Shown one piece after another: positions 7,304-15,577 of a DNA stretch of 64,000 bases. The notes under the pieces are model-generated. The model had not been told where the DNA came from. It worked only from the letters and a program-made list of their open reading frames with translations, and did not search any database. Position 1 is the first letter of the stretch; every line of letters begins with the position of its first letter. The DNA is from an uncultured Thermomicrobiaceae bacterium (GTDB lineage: Bacteria > Chloroflexota > Chloroflexia > Thermomicrobiales > Thermomicrobiaceae), in assembly GCA_938082375.1 (NCBI GenBank), contig CALKCJ010000002.1:40075-104074 (forward strand), read 5' to 3'. The position numbers were made by a program, and so were the translations under genes.

Positions 7304-8813
7304 GCGACGCATCATCGAGCAGTACGCTGACCTCTTCGACGGGCGCGATGACGCTGAGCTGGCGCACGTGGTCGCCGGGCTCGACGCGCTGCTGGCGTCC
7401 TCCGAGCCACCGGCCGAGCTACGCGCCGCCATCTCCGGCCTGGCCCGGGCCCAGGCGCGGCGCTCCGGCACCGCCGTCGTGCTGCCTGAGCCGGTCTGGG
7501 AGCCACATGCCGCAGAGCCCGAGGCTCCTCGCTCGCCCACCGTCACCGCCTGGTCTGGCGCGCGCCGGGGAAGCCGGCGGCCGCGCGCCTGGCTCCGTTC
7601 AGCCTCCGAGCTGCTGGCTGCCGGGATGGTGCTGGTGCTCTTCACCTGGCTGCTCGTCACCCTGCTGGGCAGTCGGATCGACGAGCGCGCCGGCCCGCTG
7701 GCCCGGCCGGAGCCCACGCCGGCACTCACGCCGATCGCCGCGCAGCCGTCGACACCGTCCATCAGCCTGGTGAGCATCGTCACCCCGCCACCAGGCACCG
7801 ACACCTCAACCTGGCAGACCTATCGCGACGAGCGAGCCGGTTTTGAGCTGAAATACCCGCCCGATGGCAAGCTCACCGCGCAGGAAGGCTCGGTCCGCAT
7901 CGACCTGCCCTTCACGCCCGGCACCAACCTGGTGGAGAAGCACGTCACCGTCACCGCCGGACCGACGCCGTCCGGCGGCTGCACGAGCCCGCAGCTCGCG
8001 GGGTACCAGCCGGGGACCATCCCGACCGAGCGCGTGCTCGTCGGCAGCGTCGAGTTCACGAGGGCCAGCGGGAGCGGCGCCGCGGCGGGCAATCACTACG
8101 ACGTGACGAGCTACTGGACAGAGTCCACCGGGGAGTGCGTCGTCCTCGACTTCGTGCTGCACTCGACCACTCCACAGAACTACCCCACCCCGCCGCCGGA
8201 GTTCGACGCCACCAAGGAGTCCGAAATCTTCACCGCGATCGTCTCGACGTTCCGCTGGCTTAAGCCTCCGGACACGCCCCCACTCGTTCCTCCACCCCCC
8301 GCGGCGACGCCGACTCCCGCGCCATCCGAGCCGCCCGCTGGGCCGGTACCGGCGATCCCCGGCCTCGGCAGGTTCGCGGTCGCTACGCCCGGCTGGCTCC
8401 GCCTGGTCGACTACGAGTCCGGGCGCGCGGTGAACGTACCGTCCGATACCGCCCTCGCCTTCCCCGCCTGGTCGCCGGACGGCCACCTGGCTTTCATCCG
8501 AGCCGAGGTGCCGGGCCAGTACCCCAACGACGAGAAGAGCCTTCAGTCCTGGCTGAGTACCTGGACGCTCGTGGTCGCCAACCCTGACGGCTCCGGTGAG
8601 CAGATGCTGGACGCGGCCGGGACGGGGGTGCAGGCGCCGATGTGGTCGCGCGATGGCCGTTACCTCGTCTACCTGCGGGACAGCACCGTCTGGGCGATCG
8701 ACGTGCAGAGCCCGCCGCCAATGGCGCTCGCCACGCTGGCCGAAGAGACGTCGCTCGGGGGCTATGGCCGGCCGATGGTCGACCCGCGGGAGGTGCTCCC
8801 GTGGCATCGTTGA
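7293..8813 (+). CDS. Membrane-anchored protein with C-terminal WD40/TolB-like propeller, sigma-operon partner
   Basis: A 506-residue protein whose GTG start lies inside the end of the second sigma gene (11-base overlap), so translation is probably coupled. Residues 1-105 are a charged cytoplasmic part. One hydrophobic segment follows (LLAAGMVLVLFTWLLVTLLG, about residues 108-127). Next come a Pro-rich linker, a soluble domain with FELKYPPDGKLT, a second Pro-rich linker, and a C-terminal part with propeller-like blades such as PAWSPDGHLAFIR and PMWSRDGRYLVYLRD. By position it could act as an anti-sigma or sensor for the upstream sigma factors, but it has no zinc-finger motif. That role is inference. 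The propeller has only a few blades and may be incomplete. Confidence 0.7.
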   Translation: MARRRRIIEQYADLFDGRDDAELAHVVAGLDALLASSEPPAELRAAISGLARAQARRSGTAVVLPEPVWEPHAAEPEAPRSPTVTAWSGARRGSRRPRAWLRSASELLAAGMVLVLFTWLLVTLLGSRIDERAGPLARPEPTPALTPIAAQPSTPSISLVSIVTPPPGTDTSTWQTYRDERAGFELKYPPDGKLTAQEGSVRIDLPFTPGTNLVEKHVTVTAGPTPSGGCTSPQLAGYQPGTIPTERVLVGSVEFTRASGSGAAAGNHYDVTSYWTESTGECVVLDFVLHSTTPQNYPTPPPEFDATKESEIFTAIVSTFRWLKPPDTPPLVPPPPAATPTPAPSEPPAGPVPAIPGLGRFAVATPGWLRLVDYESGRAVNVPSDTALAFPAWSPDGHLAFIRAEVPGQYPNDEKSLQSWLSTWTLVVANPDGSGEQMLDAAGTGVQAPMWSRDGRYLVYLRDSTVWAIDVQSPPPMALATLAEETSLGGYGRPMVDPREVLPWHR

Positions 8814-8842
8814 GGTGAGACGTTGAGGTCAGAGGGCGAGAG

Positions 8843-9706
8843 ATGAGTTTCGATCGGCTCCGATTTGTGCTCGGGGCGCTCCTCGTTCTGGCGGTCACGG
8901 TCGTCGCGCTGAGCGGCCAGGCGACTCAGCAGGCCGAGAGGGTATCCTCCGCTGCCGATCCGGCCTCCGCGCTGTCGAGCCCGACGCCGCCTCAGTCACC
9001 CACGCCCGCGATACGACCGACCCCGATCCCCCTCGACGTGCGATGCACGCGAGGCAACGAGGGCGCCGAGTCGCCCCTGGCCGGGCGTACGGTCGTCCTC
9101 GACCCTGGCCACGGCGGTGACGACCTGGGCACGGTCAACCTGGAGTTCGGCCTCTTCGAGTCAGAGCTCACGCTCTCGATCGCTGAGCGGCTGCGCGACC
9201 GCCTCGTCGCCGCTGGCGCGACGGTGTGCCTGACGCGGATCGAGGACGTCAACGTCCCGCTGCCGGAGCGTGCTCGGTTCGCCAATGCGCAGGGTGGGGA
9301 TGTCTTCGTGTCGATCCACCTCAACCGGTACGAAGACCCGCAGATCGACTACACCATGACGATGTGGGCTGAGGAGCAGAAGGATCGTCGGTTGGCCGAA
9401 GTCCTGATCGAGGAGCTGGCCGCTGAGCTCTCGACACCGGAGAGCTATGCTGGCGTCCCGAACCCGCTCAGCCAGGAGACGGCTCGCCACGAGCCTTTCG
9501 ACTCGAGCCTGCTGCGCCTGCCGCACATGCCGGCCGTCCTGGTCGAGGCCGTCTTCCTCTCTAACCCGTGGGAGGCGAGGGCGTTCGCTGAGGGACGGGG
9601 AGATGGCACGCGCTGGCGGGAGGAGCAGATCGTCCGGGCGATCGAGGCTGGGCTCCGGCGGTACTTCGCCGCGAGCGGCGCTGAGGGGCAGCGCACCGAG
9701 GGCTGA
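8843..9706 (+). CDS. N-acetylmuramoyl-L-alanine amidase (Amidase_3 family)
   Basis: A 287-residue secreted or anchored zinc amidase that cleaves the bond between N-acetylmuramic acid and L-alanine in peptidoglycan. The N-terminus has one hydrophobic segment (residues 7-23) followed by a Ser/Pro/Thr-rich stalk. The catalytic domain starts at VVLDPGHGGDDLGT, with the first zinc His. It continues with FGLFESELTLSIAERL, whose Glu is a likely ligand, then VFVSIHLNRY with the second His, and ends with PAVLVEAVFLSNP, containing the catalytic Glu. It starts 29 bases after the propeller protein and is likely in the same operon. It converges on the glycosyltransferase operon with only 16 bases between stops. 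Confidence 0.88.
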   Translation: MSFDRLRFVLGALLVLAVTVVALSGQATQQAERVSSAADPASALSSPTPPQSPTPAIRPTPIPLDVRCTRGNEGAESPLAGRTVVLDPGHGGDDLGTVNLEFGLFESELTLSIAERLRDRLVAAGATVCLTRIEDVNVPLPERARFANAQGGDVFVSIHLNRYEDPQIDYTMTMWAEEQKDRRLAEVLIEELAAELSTPESYAGVPNPLSQETARHEPFDSSLLRLPHMPAVLVEAVFLSNPWEARAFAEGRGDGTRWREEQIVRAIEAGLRRYFAASGAEGQRTEG

Positions 9707-9722
9707 GAGGCACTTCGCGTGG

Positions 9723-10874
9723 TCAGGTGCGCGCTCGTCTCGCCAGGATCGCCTCGTACAGCTCGGTGTGGCGACGAGCGATCTCGTCCCACTCAAAGGC
9801 ACCGCTGACCAACCGGGCCGCTCGACGCAGGCGCTCGCGCGCGGTGCGGTCGGCCAGCAGTGTGGCGATCGCAGCGCGCAGCGCTTCAGGATCTTCCGGC
9901 GGCACCAGCCAGAGGTGCTCGCGGTCGCGTAGCGGATCGAGCCACGCCGGCCGGGCTGGCGTTGTGGTGACCACCGCGGCGCCACAGGCCAGCGCGGCGA
10001 CCAATGTACCGTTCCGCAGGCTCGCTCCCGTGCGAAACGGCAGAACGACCAGGTCGAGCGCCGAGAGCAGGTCGGCTGCCTCCTGGGGTGGCAGATAGCC
10101 GACGCGGATCACTGGGACAGGCGACTCGACAAGCCGCCGGTCGAGCCAGGAGAGATAGCCGGCATTGGCCTGGTCGGTGTCGGCCAGCCCGCCGCCGACC
10201 AGCACCAGCGCCGGCCGCGGATCCGGTAGGGCCTCGAGCGCTACGAGCAGCAGGTCGATCCCCTTGTCCCGGGTGAGGAAGCCGAAGAACCCGACCGCAG
10301 GCCGATCGACCGGCACGCCGAGCCGGCGACGCGTCACGGCGGGGTCGGCACCCGACGGCTCCGGCAGGTTGCTGCCGATCGGGATAAGGTGGAGCCGAGC
10401 CCGCAGCCGGCGATCGCGCCCCAGCATGGCATAGTCCTCCGGGTTGGTCGCGATCACGGCGGCGCTGCCGAGGGCCAGCAGCCGGTTGAGATAGAGCCGG
10501 AGCGGCCCGGCCTTGGGGAAGAGATAGGGCACGCGCAGGTCGTGGAAGGTGGTGACGAGCGGCCACGCGCGCACCCGGTAGGGGAGCAGGTTGACCGCCG
10601 GGTGCATCGCGAAGGCCCCCGTCTGGTACTGGAGATGGAGCAGGAGCGCGCCCGCGTCCCGCGCGGCCTGGCGCGCCCGGTCGGCTAGATCCCAGCCCCA
10701 CCGCTCGACCGTGCCGGCGACGTAGCGCGACCCGGCCGCTCGCCGGTTGGTCAGGACGGCGGGGCCCCAACCCTGCCGCTCGAGCGTCTCGGCCAGCCGC
10801 GCCGTGTAGTCGCCCACCCCGCCGCGCATCGGCGGGTACTCCCCGGTGATGAAGAGCACGCATCGCTCGCTCAT
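9723..10874 (-). CDS. Family 4 glycosyltransferase
   Basis: A 383-residue GT-B fold enzyme. The N-terminal domain has the acceptor-side glycine-rich start FITGEYPPMRGGVGDYTARL. The C-terminal domain begins with VGFFGFLTRDKGIDLLL and carries the donor-binding segment, although the usual E-x7-E motif is weak here (PFRTGASLRNGTLVAALACG). It would transfer a sugar from a nucleotide-sugar to a lipid or polysaccharide acceptor on the inner face of the membrane. The ATG at 10874 overlaps the stop of the upstream gene (ATGA), so the three glycosyltransferase genes are translationally coupled. The frame is open further upstream, but that part is the antisense-like shadow of the preceding gene. Confidence 0.85.
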   Translation of the reverse strand: MSERCVLFITGEYPPMRGGVGDYTARLAETLERQGWGPAVLTNRRAAGSRYVAGTVERWGWDLADRARQAARDAGALLLHLQYQTGAFAMHPAVNLLPYRVRAWPLVTTFHDLRVPYLFPKAGPLRLYLNRLLALGSAAVIATNPEDYAMLGRDRRLRARLHLIPIGSNLPEPSGADPAVTRRRLGVPVDRPAVGFFGFLTRDKGIDLLLVALEALPDPRPALVLVGGGLADTDQANAGYLSWLDRRLVESPVPVIRVGYLPPQEAADLLSALDLVVLPFRTGASLRNGTLVAALACGAAVVTTTPARPAWLDPLRDREHLWLVPPEDPEALRAAIATLLADRTARERLRRAARLVSGAFEWDEIARRHTELYEAILARRART

Positions 10875-12628
10875 GGCCGTGTGGCTCGCAGGCCCGAACT
10901 GAAGGCCCGCCAGTAGCGGGCGATCCGCTCTTGCCGGAGCGTCCGCTTGTGCCCGAGCAGCCACTTCGAGCCCTCGATGGCGATCCAGGCCAGGTAGTTC
11001 AGGAGCAGGAAGGCGCGCAGGATCTCGGCCGCCGGCCGGCCGTGGAGCCGCTCGTAGAGCTGTACCTTGGCGGTGTCGAAGGCGATCTGCCGCCAGGCCG
11101 GCTGCTGGCCGGCACTGGCGCTCTCGTGATGGTAGACCGTGGCCTCGGGCAGGTAGACTACGCGCCAGCCGGCCCGCCGGATCCGCCAGCACCACTCGAC
11201 CTCCTCGGAGTAGAGGAAGAAGCGCTCATCGAGCAGCCCGGCGGTCTCGATCGCCTCGCGCCGCACCGCTAGGCAAGCGCCGACCAGCCAGTCCACCTCT
11301 TGCGTCTCGTCGTCGGAGCGATCGGCGACGTAGTAACGGCGCAGCACGCGGTTGTCGCGCCAGTAGTCCTGCACCACCGTGCTCTCGAGGAAGCCGGTGA
11401 GCAGCGTCGGGAAGCGGCGGCGCGAGGGCTGCGTCCGGCCATCCGGGTACACCAGGCGCGGGCCGACGACGCCGACGGCCGGGTTCTCGTCGAGGAAACG
11501 GACGAGCCGCCCGAGCGCGTCGCGCGTGACGCGGGTATCCGGGTTGAGCAGCACGACCACGCGGCCGCGCGCTTGCCGGATGCCCTGGTTGTTGGCGGCT
11601 GCGAAGCCCCGGTTCTGGTGGTTGGCGATCATTTCCACGTGCGGGAAGGCGGCCCGCACCGCCTCCACTGTGCCGTCACCCGAGGCGTTGTCCACCACGA
11701 TGACCTCGCCGCGCAGCCCCCCGGCCTTCAGGCCGGCACAGACCGTCTCCAGGCAGGCCAGCAGGTGCGCGCGGACGTTGTAGCTGACGATGACCACCGA
11801 GAGGTCGAGTGAGACGTCTGGAAGCTCCACCCTGGCCGGCGTGCCGCGATCGCTCGCTAGGGTGCTCGCCCGCCAGAGCCGGCGAACTAGGAGCCAGGTG
11901 TGCAGCTCGTGCCAGGCCATGGCGAGGGCGAGGAAGAGGCCGGTCAGGCCGTCGCGATAGCCGCGCAGCGTCACGAAGCGCCGCCAGAACTCGCGCGCCG
12001 GCTGGCCGAGATAGGTGCGGCGCCGCGGCCGTCGTCCTTGCCGCACCAGGGTCTCGGCCCGGATGCGGGCGTAGCGTGCCTGCTTGGTCAGGAACTCCCG
12101 GTACGACTCGTAGTTGATGTGCACGAGCGGGTGCACCAGCCGGCCGGCCTCGCCGGCCAGCTCGACGACTTCGTGCACCTCCACCTCTGGCCGGTAGCGC
12201 GCCCGGCAGGCCCGTAGGAGGCGCAGGCGCTCGTCCGGCCACCAGCCGCCGCCATGGATCCAGCGACCGAACATCCAGTTCTGGGTCGGGATCCAGAAGC
12301 CGGCGATCTTCTCCGTCGCCCCGTCGATGGCCTGGCAGATCTCAGCGGCCAGCTCCGGCGTGACGCGCTCGTCGGCGTCGAGGAAGAGCACCCAGGGCTG
12401 CCGCGCCAGCTCGAGGGCGGCGTTGCGCTGGCTGGCAAAGCCGGTGAAGGGACGGTGGATGACCTCAGCCCCGGCGGCCCGCGCTAGCTCGACCGTGCGG
12501 TCGTGGCTCCCCGAGTCCACGACCAGGATCTGGCGGGCCAGTCCGGTGACGCTCGCCAGGCAGCCAGGCAAGTGGCGCTCCTCGTTTAGGGTCAGGATGA
12601 TGACGGCGAGCGGCAGTGGCTCACTCAT
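10871..12628 (-). CDS. Fused double family 2 glycosyltransferase
   Basis: A 585-residue protein with two complete GT2 domains. Domain 1 (about residues 5-245) has VIILTLNEERHLPGCLASV, ILVVDSGSHDRTVE and FLDADERVTPEL, resembling the WaaE-like group. Domain 2 (about residues 275-530) has LSVVIVSYNVRAHL, VIVVDNASGDGTVE, NRGFAAANNQGIRQ and LLNPDTRV, resembling rhamnosyltransferase-like GT2 enzymes. Both have a DxD-type metal site (DAD in the first, PDT in the second). The protein probably adds two consecutive sugars in a cell-surface glycan. Its start overlaps the upstream GT2 gene by eight bases and its stop overlaps the downstream GT4 gene by four. Confidence 0.87.
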   Translation of the reverse strand: MSEPLPLAVIILTLNEERHLPGCLASVTGLARQILVVDSGSHDRTVELARAAGAEVIHRPFTGFASQRNAALELARQPWVLFLDADERVTPELAAEICQAIDGATEKIAGFWIPTQNWMFGRWIHGGGWWPDERLRLLRACRARYRPEVEVHEVVELAGEAGRLVHPLVHINYESYREFLTKQARYARIRAETLVRQGRRPRRRTYLGQPAREFWRRFVTLRGYRDGLTGLFLALAMAWHELHTWLLVRRLWRASTLASDRGTPARVELPDVSLDLSVVIVSYNVRAHLLACLETVCAGLKAGGLRGEVIVVDNASGDGTVEAVRAAFPHVEMIANHQNRGFAAANNQGIRQARGRVVVLLNPDTRVTRDALGRLVRFLDENPAVGVVGPRLVYPDGRTQPSRRRFPTLLTGFLESTVVQDYWRDNRVLRRYYVADRSDDETQEVDWLVGACLAVRREAIETAGLLDERFFLYSEEVEWCWRIRRAGWRVVYLPEATVYHHESASAGQQPAWRQIAFDTAKVQLYERLHGRPAAEILRAFLLLNYLAWIAIEGSKWLLGHKRTLRQERIARYWRAFSSGLRATRP

Positions 12629-13568
12629 GCAGGCACGGCGCCTCCCGGTAGAGTTGGGCCACCCGCCGCATCCGCGCTCGCCGCTCGCGACGCTCGGCGC
12701 TCACCGGGGCCAGCAAGGCCCGCAGCGTCGCCCAGCCGGCGGCGGCCCGCGCCATCAGGGCCAGCACCCGGACGAAGCGGGGCGAGTGCCAGCGGCAGAA
12801 GTACTGTACCCGGCTGCGATGGAGCTGGAGCAGGCTCGCCTCCGAGACCTGGCCGGTACTTCGTCCGGCGTAGTGGATCACCTGCGCGGCCGGCGCCGTC
12901 AGTACCGTCCAGCCGGCTGCCTTGATCCGTCGAGCCCAGTCGATCTCCTCACTGTAGTAGAAGTAGCGCTCGTCGAGCCCGCCCACCTCGTCGATCACCT
13001 CCCGGCGCACCAGCATGCAGGCGCCGAGCGGGTGATCGATCGCAAACGGGCTGAGGCCGTCGCCGGGACCGAAGCGGCCGTTGATCCGGGAGCCGATGAT
13101 CCGCAGGTGCACCGGGAAGAAGTCGAAGAAGCTCTGGACGAGGCCAGGGAAGCGGTAGCCGGCCGACTGCAAGCTCCCGTCGCCGTTGAGTAGCCGGGCA
13201 CCAACCATGCCGACGTGCGGCGCGGCGTGGAGCGCCCGCCAGAGTGCCGTCAGCGCGCCCGGCAGGACGACAGTATCGGGGTTGAGCAGCAGGAGCGCCC
13301 GACCCCGGCTCTCGGCGATGCCCCGGTTGTTCGCCCGCGAGAACCCGGCGTTCTGGCCCAGCGGGATGAGCCTAGCCCGGGGAAAGCGTTCCTGTACCAG
13401 CTCGAGTGTCCCGTCGGTCGAGCCGTTGTCCACGACGATCACCTCCGTCGCGAGCCCGGAGCGATGGATCTCCTCGCCCAGCGAGGCCAGGCAGCCATGC
13501 AGCAGATCCCGGACGTTCCAGGACACGATGATGACTGAGAGGTCGAGGGCTTTCCCACTCATCTCCAT
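12621..13568 (-). CDS. Family 2 glycosyltransferase
   Basis: A 315-residue GT2 enzyme, first gene of the minus-strand glycosyltransferase operon. Motifs in order: LSVIIVSWNVRDLLHGCL, EVIVVDNGSTDGTLELV, QNAGFSRANNRGIAESRG, LLLNPDTVV (metal-binding site) and GLDERYFYYSEEIDWARR, the usual acceptor-side block of rhamnosyltransferase-like enzymes. It closely resembles domain 2 of the next gene, so one probably arose by duplication of the other. The start was placed at ATG 13568, which has GGAG five to six bases upstream; an ATG two codons later and one eight codons earlier are alternatives. Confidence 0.86.
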   Translation of the reverse strand: MEMSGKALDLSVIIVSWNVRDLLHGCLASLGEEIHRSGLATEVIVVDNGSTDGTLELVQERFPRARLIPLGQNAGFSRANNRGIAESRGRALLLLNPDTVVLPGALTALWRALHAAPHVGMVGARLLNGDGSLQSAGYRFPGLVQSFFDFFPVHLRIIGSRINGRFGPGDGLSPFAIDHPLGACMLVRREVIDEVGGLDERYFYYSEEIDWARRIKAAGWTVLTAPAAQVIHYAGRSTGQVSEASLLQLHRSRVQYFCRWHSPRFVRVLALMARAAAGWATLRALLAPVSAERRERRARMRRVAQLYREAPCLHE

Positions 13569-13691
13569 CCCACTCCACGCGGGCCGCTGCACACGATTCT
13601 GCGCTATGCGTCGACCAGGTTGTCAAGGAGGTGCAGCTCTCACCTGTCGGGATGGCGAGGTGCGCAGCGCCGAGCTGGGGGTGAGGGGCTG

Positions 13692-13700
13692 TGTTAGACT
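13692..13700 (+). promoter_or_regulatory. Extended -10 box for the NERD-like gene
   Basis: TGTTAGACT fits the TG-N-TA-NNN-T pattern seen before other genes here. A start site near 13707 would give a leader of about 49 bases. No good -35 is visible. Confidence 0.4.
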
Positions 13701-13755
13701 GGACAAGTACAGCGGCTGGCCGCACCGCCGGGCGGCCAAGAGGGGGCGGGAGACA

Positions 13756-14520
13756 ATGCGCGTCGTCCGGAATGTCGGGTACCTCAAGCGACGCCAGCGG
13801 GCAGCGCGGCTGATGATTGCCGGTGGGCTGGCTGGGTTAGCCTCCTCGATCGCGATGACGTTCCAGCCCCAGTTGATCCTCTGGGCCTACTTCGCGCTGA
13901 TCGTCGGGTTCCTCCTCTTCAATGCGGGCATGCAGCAGTGGGCCAAGTGGAACCGCAGGCCGCGCCCGGACGAGCTGCTCGACGCGACGCTCCGCCGCTT
14001 CAACGACCGCTACACGCTAATCCACTACCCCGAGATCCCCCAGGGTTGGCGCCCTGAGCATGTGCTGGTTTGGCCTGGTGGGCTGCTGGTCATCACCACG
14101 CGTGAGATGGCCGGCCAGATCCAGGTACAGGGTATGCGCTGGCGCCGGCTCGATAGCCGGCTGATCCGGATCTTCACCTTCGGCGGCCCGCCCCTCGGCA
14201 ACCCGACCGTCGAGTGCCAGCGCCAGCAGGAAACGCTGCGCGAGTTCTTGACACAGCGTGACCTGCCTGGAACGGGTGCCGTCGACGGCTTGATCGTGTT
14301 CCTGAACGACCACGTGAACCTCCAGGTCATCCAGTCCGAGATCACGGTCGTGACACGTAAGGAACTGGTCGATGCCATTCGCGCCTTTGGCACCGAGCGG
14401 CGACTGAGCGGCAAAGAGTGCGAGGAGATCGTCGCCGCCCTGTCTGTCGGCGACGAGGTCGAGGGGCCGGTCGCTCTGCCAGTTCGACCGTCGGAAAGGA
14501 AGAAGGCACGGGTTGCGTGA
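13756..14520 (+). CDS. NERD-like domain membrane protein
   Basis: A 254-residue protein. Two closely spaced hydrophobic segments lie near residues 18-55 (MIAGGLAGLASSIAM and LILWAYFALIVGFLLF), then a soluble domain. That domain reads HVLVWPGGLLVITTREMAGQ, WRRLDS and GNPTVECQRQQETLREFL, which fits the nuclease-related NERD domain: the core strands, the conserved NP and Q positions. NERD proteins are suspected nucleases or nucleic-acid binders; activity is not known for this one. It has its own likely promoter at 13692-13700 and its stop overlaps the start of holB, so it is co-expressed with the replication clamp-loader subunit. Confidence 0.65.
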   Translation: MRVVRNVGYLKRRQRAARLMIAGGLAGLASSIAMTFQPQLILWAYFALIVGFLLFNAGMQQWAKWNRRPRPDELLDATLRRFNDRYTLIHYPEIPQGWRPEHVLVWPGGLLVITTREMAGQIQVQGMRWRRLDSRLIRIFTFGGPPLGNPTVECQRQQETLREFLTQRDLPGTGAVDGLIVFLNDHVNLQVIQSEITVVTRKELVDAIRAFGTERRLSGKECEEIVAALSVGDEVEGPVALPVRPSERKKARVA

Positions 14521-15577
14521 GTCACGACCTCAGACCAAGCCGGAGGGAGCGAGCCGGTGGCCGGTCATTGGTCACCAGACCGCCGTCGCGGCACTCGAGC
14601 GGGCCGTGCGGCGAGGCCAGGTCAGCCATGCCTACTTGATCAGCGGCCCAGCCGGCGTCGGTCGCCGCCGGCTGGCACTCGCCTTCGCGCAGGCGCTCCT
14701 CTGCCAGGCAGCACCTGCCGAGCGTCCCTGTGGGCACTGCCGTGGCTGTGTCCGGGTCGAACGGACTGTCCACCCAGACCTCACACTGCTGAGCTTGGAG
14801 GCAGCCGGAGGCGAGCGTGAGACCCGGCTGACCCGCATCTCGATCGACGCTGTCCGCGAGCTCCGCGCCACCATCGCCTTGCGCCCGCTCGAGAGCGACT
14901 GGCGGGTGATCGTGATCGACGACGCCGATCGGCTCTCGCGCGACGCGGCTGATGCCCTGCTCAAAACGCTGGAGGAGCCGCCGCCCTTTGCCGTCCTCAT
15001 CCTCATCGTCGAAGACGTCTCCAGCCTCGCCGAGACCATCCGCTCCCGCTGCCAGCAGATCCAACTCGGGCCGGTACCGAGCGCGACCGTCCGCGCGGCG
15101 CTGGAAGCCCGCGGGGTCGAGGCGGCGCAGGCAGCCCTGATTGCCAGCCTGACCCGGGGTCGGATCGGAGAGGCGCTCCGGCTGGCTGCCGACCCGGTGG
15201 CGCTGGCCAGGCACCAGGAACTAGCGGAGGCAGGTGTGCAGATGCTGAGCGATCCGCTCGTCGCGCTCGGCCGGGTACGCCAGCTCGCCGAGCACTACCG
15301 GCGCGGTCGGCGGGCGCAGGTCGAGGCGCAGCTTGCGGTGCTGGCGATGCTGTGGCGCGACCTGTTGCTGCTCCGCTACGGTCTGGACGACCTCGTAGTC
15401 CACGCCGGCCTACGCGCGCGGCTGGAACGGCTGGCCTGTCGCTGGTCATTCACCGAGATCCTGCGCGGCCTGCGGGCGACCTGCCAGGCGATGGTCGACC
15501 TCGAGACCAATGTGCAGGTTCGGCTGGCGCTCGTTGCACTGGTGACACAGTGGCCGAGTCCCGATCCGATCCACTGA
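14513..15577 (+). CDS. holB: DNA polymerase III delta-prime subunit
   Basis: A 354-residue clamp-loader subunit. It has the AAA+ P-loop position SGPAGVGRRRLALAFAQALL (an Arg replaces the usual Lys), the four-cysteine zinc module CQAAPAERPCGHCRGC near residues 65-80, the DDADRLSRDAADALLKTLEEP segment near residues 143-163, and RSRCQQI with the SRC-type motif. It sits in the clamp loader that places the beta clamp on DNA. The TTG start at 14513 overlaps the end of the upstream gene by eight bases and follows a purine-rich GGAAGAAGG. The next gene is a RicT relative, the same order as holB-yaaT in Firmicutes, which supports the call. Confidence 0.88.
   Translation: MRESRPQTKPEGASRWPVIGHQTAVAALERAVRRGQVSHAYLISGPAGVGRRRLALAFAQALLCQAAPAERPCGHCRGCVRVERTVHPDLTLLSLEAAGGERETRLTRISIDAVRELRATIALRPLESDWRVIVIDDADRLSRDAADALLKTLEEPPPFAVLILIVEDVSSLAETIRSRCQQIQLGPVPSATVRAALEARGVEAAQAALIASLTRGRIGEALRLAADPVALARHQELAEAGVQMLSDPLVALGRVRQLAEHYRRGRRAQVEAQLAVLAMLWRDLLLLRYGLDDLVVHAGLRARLERLACRWSFTEILRGLRATCQAMVDLETNVQVRLALVALVTQWPSPDPIH

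Noticed and set aside
13186..13755. Long upstream extension of the NERD-like gene
   Set aside because: It lies antisense to a GT2 gene and is Ser/Arg-rich; a promoter box at 13692 and ATG 13756 mark the real start.
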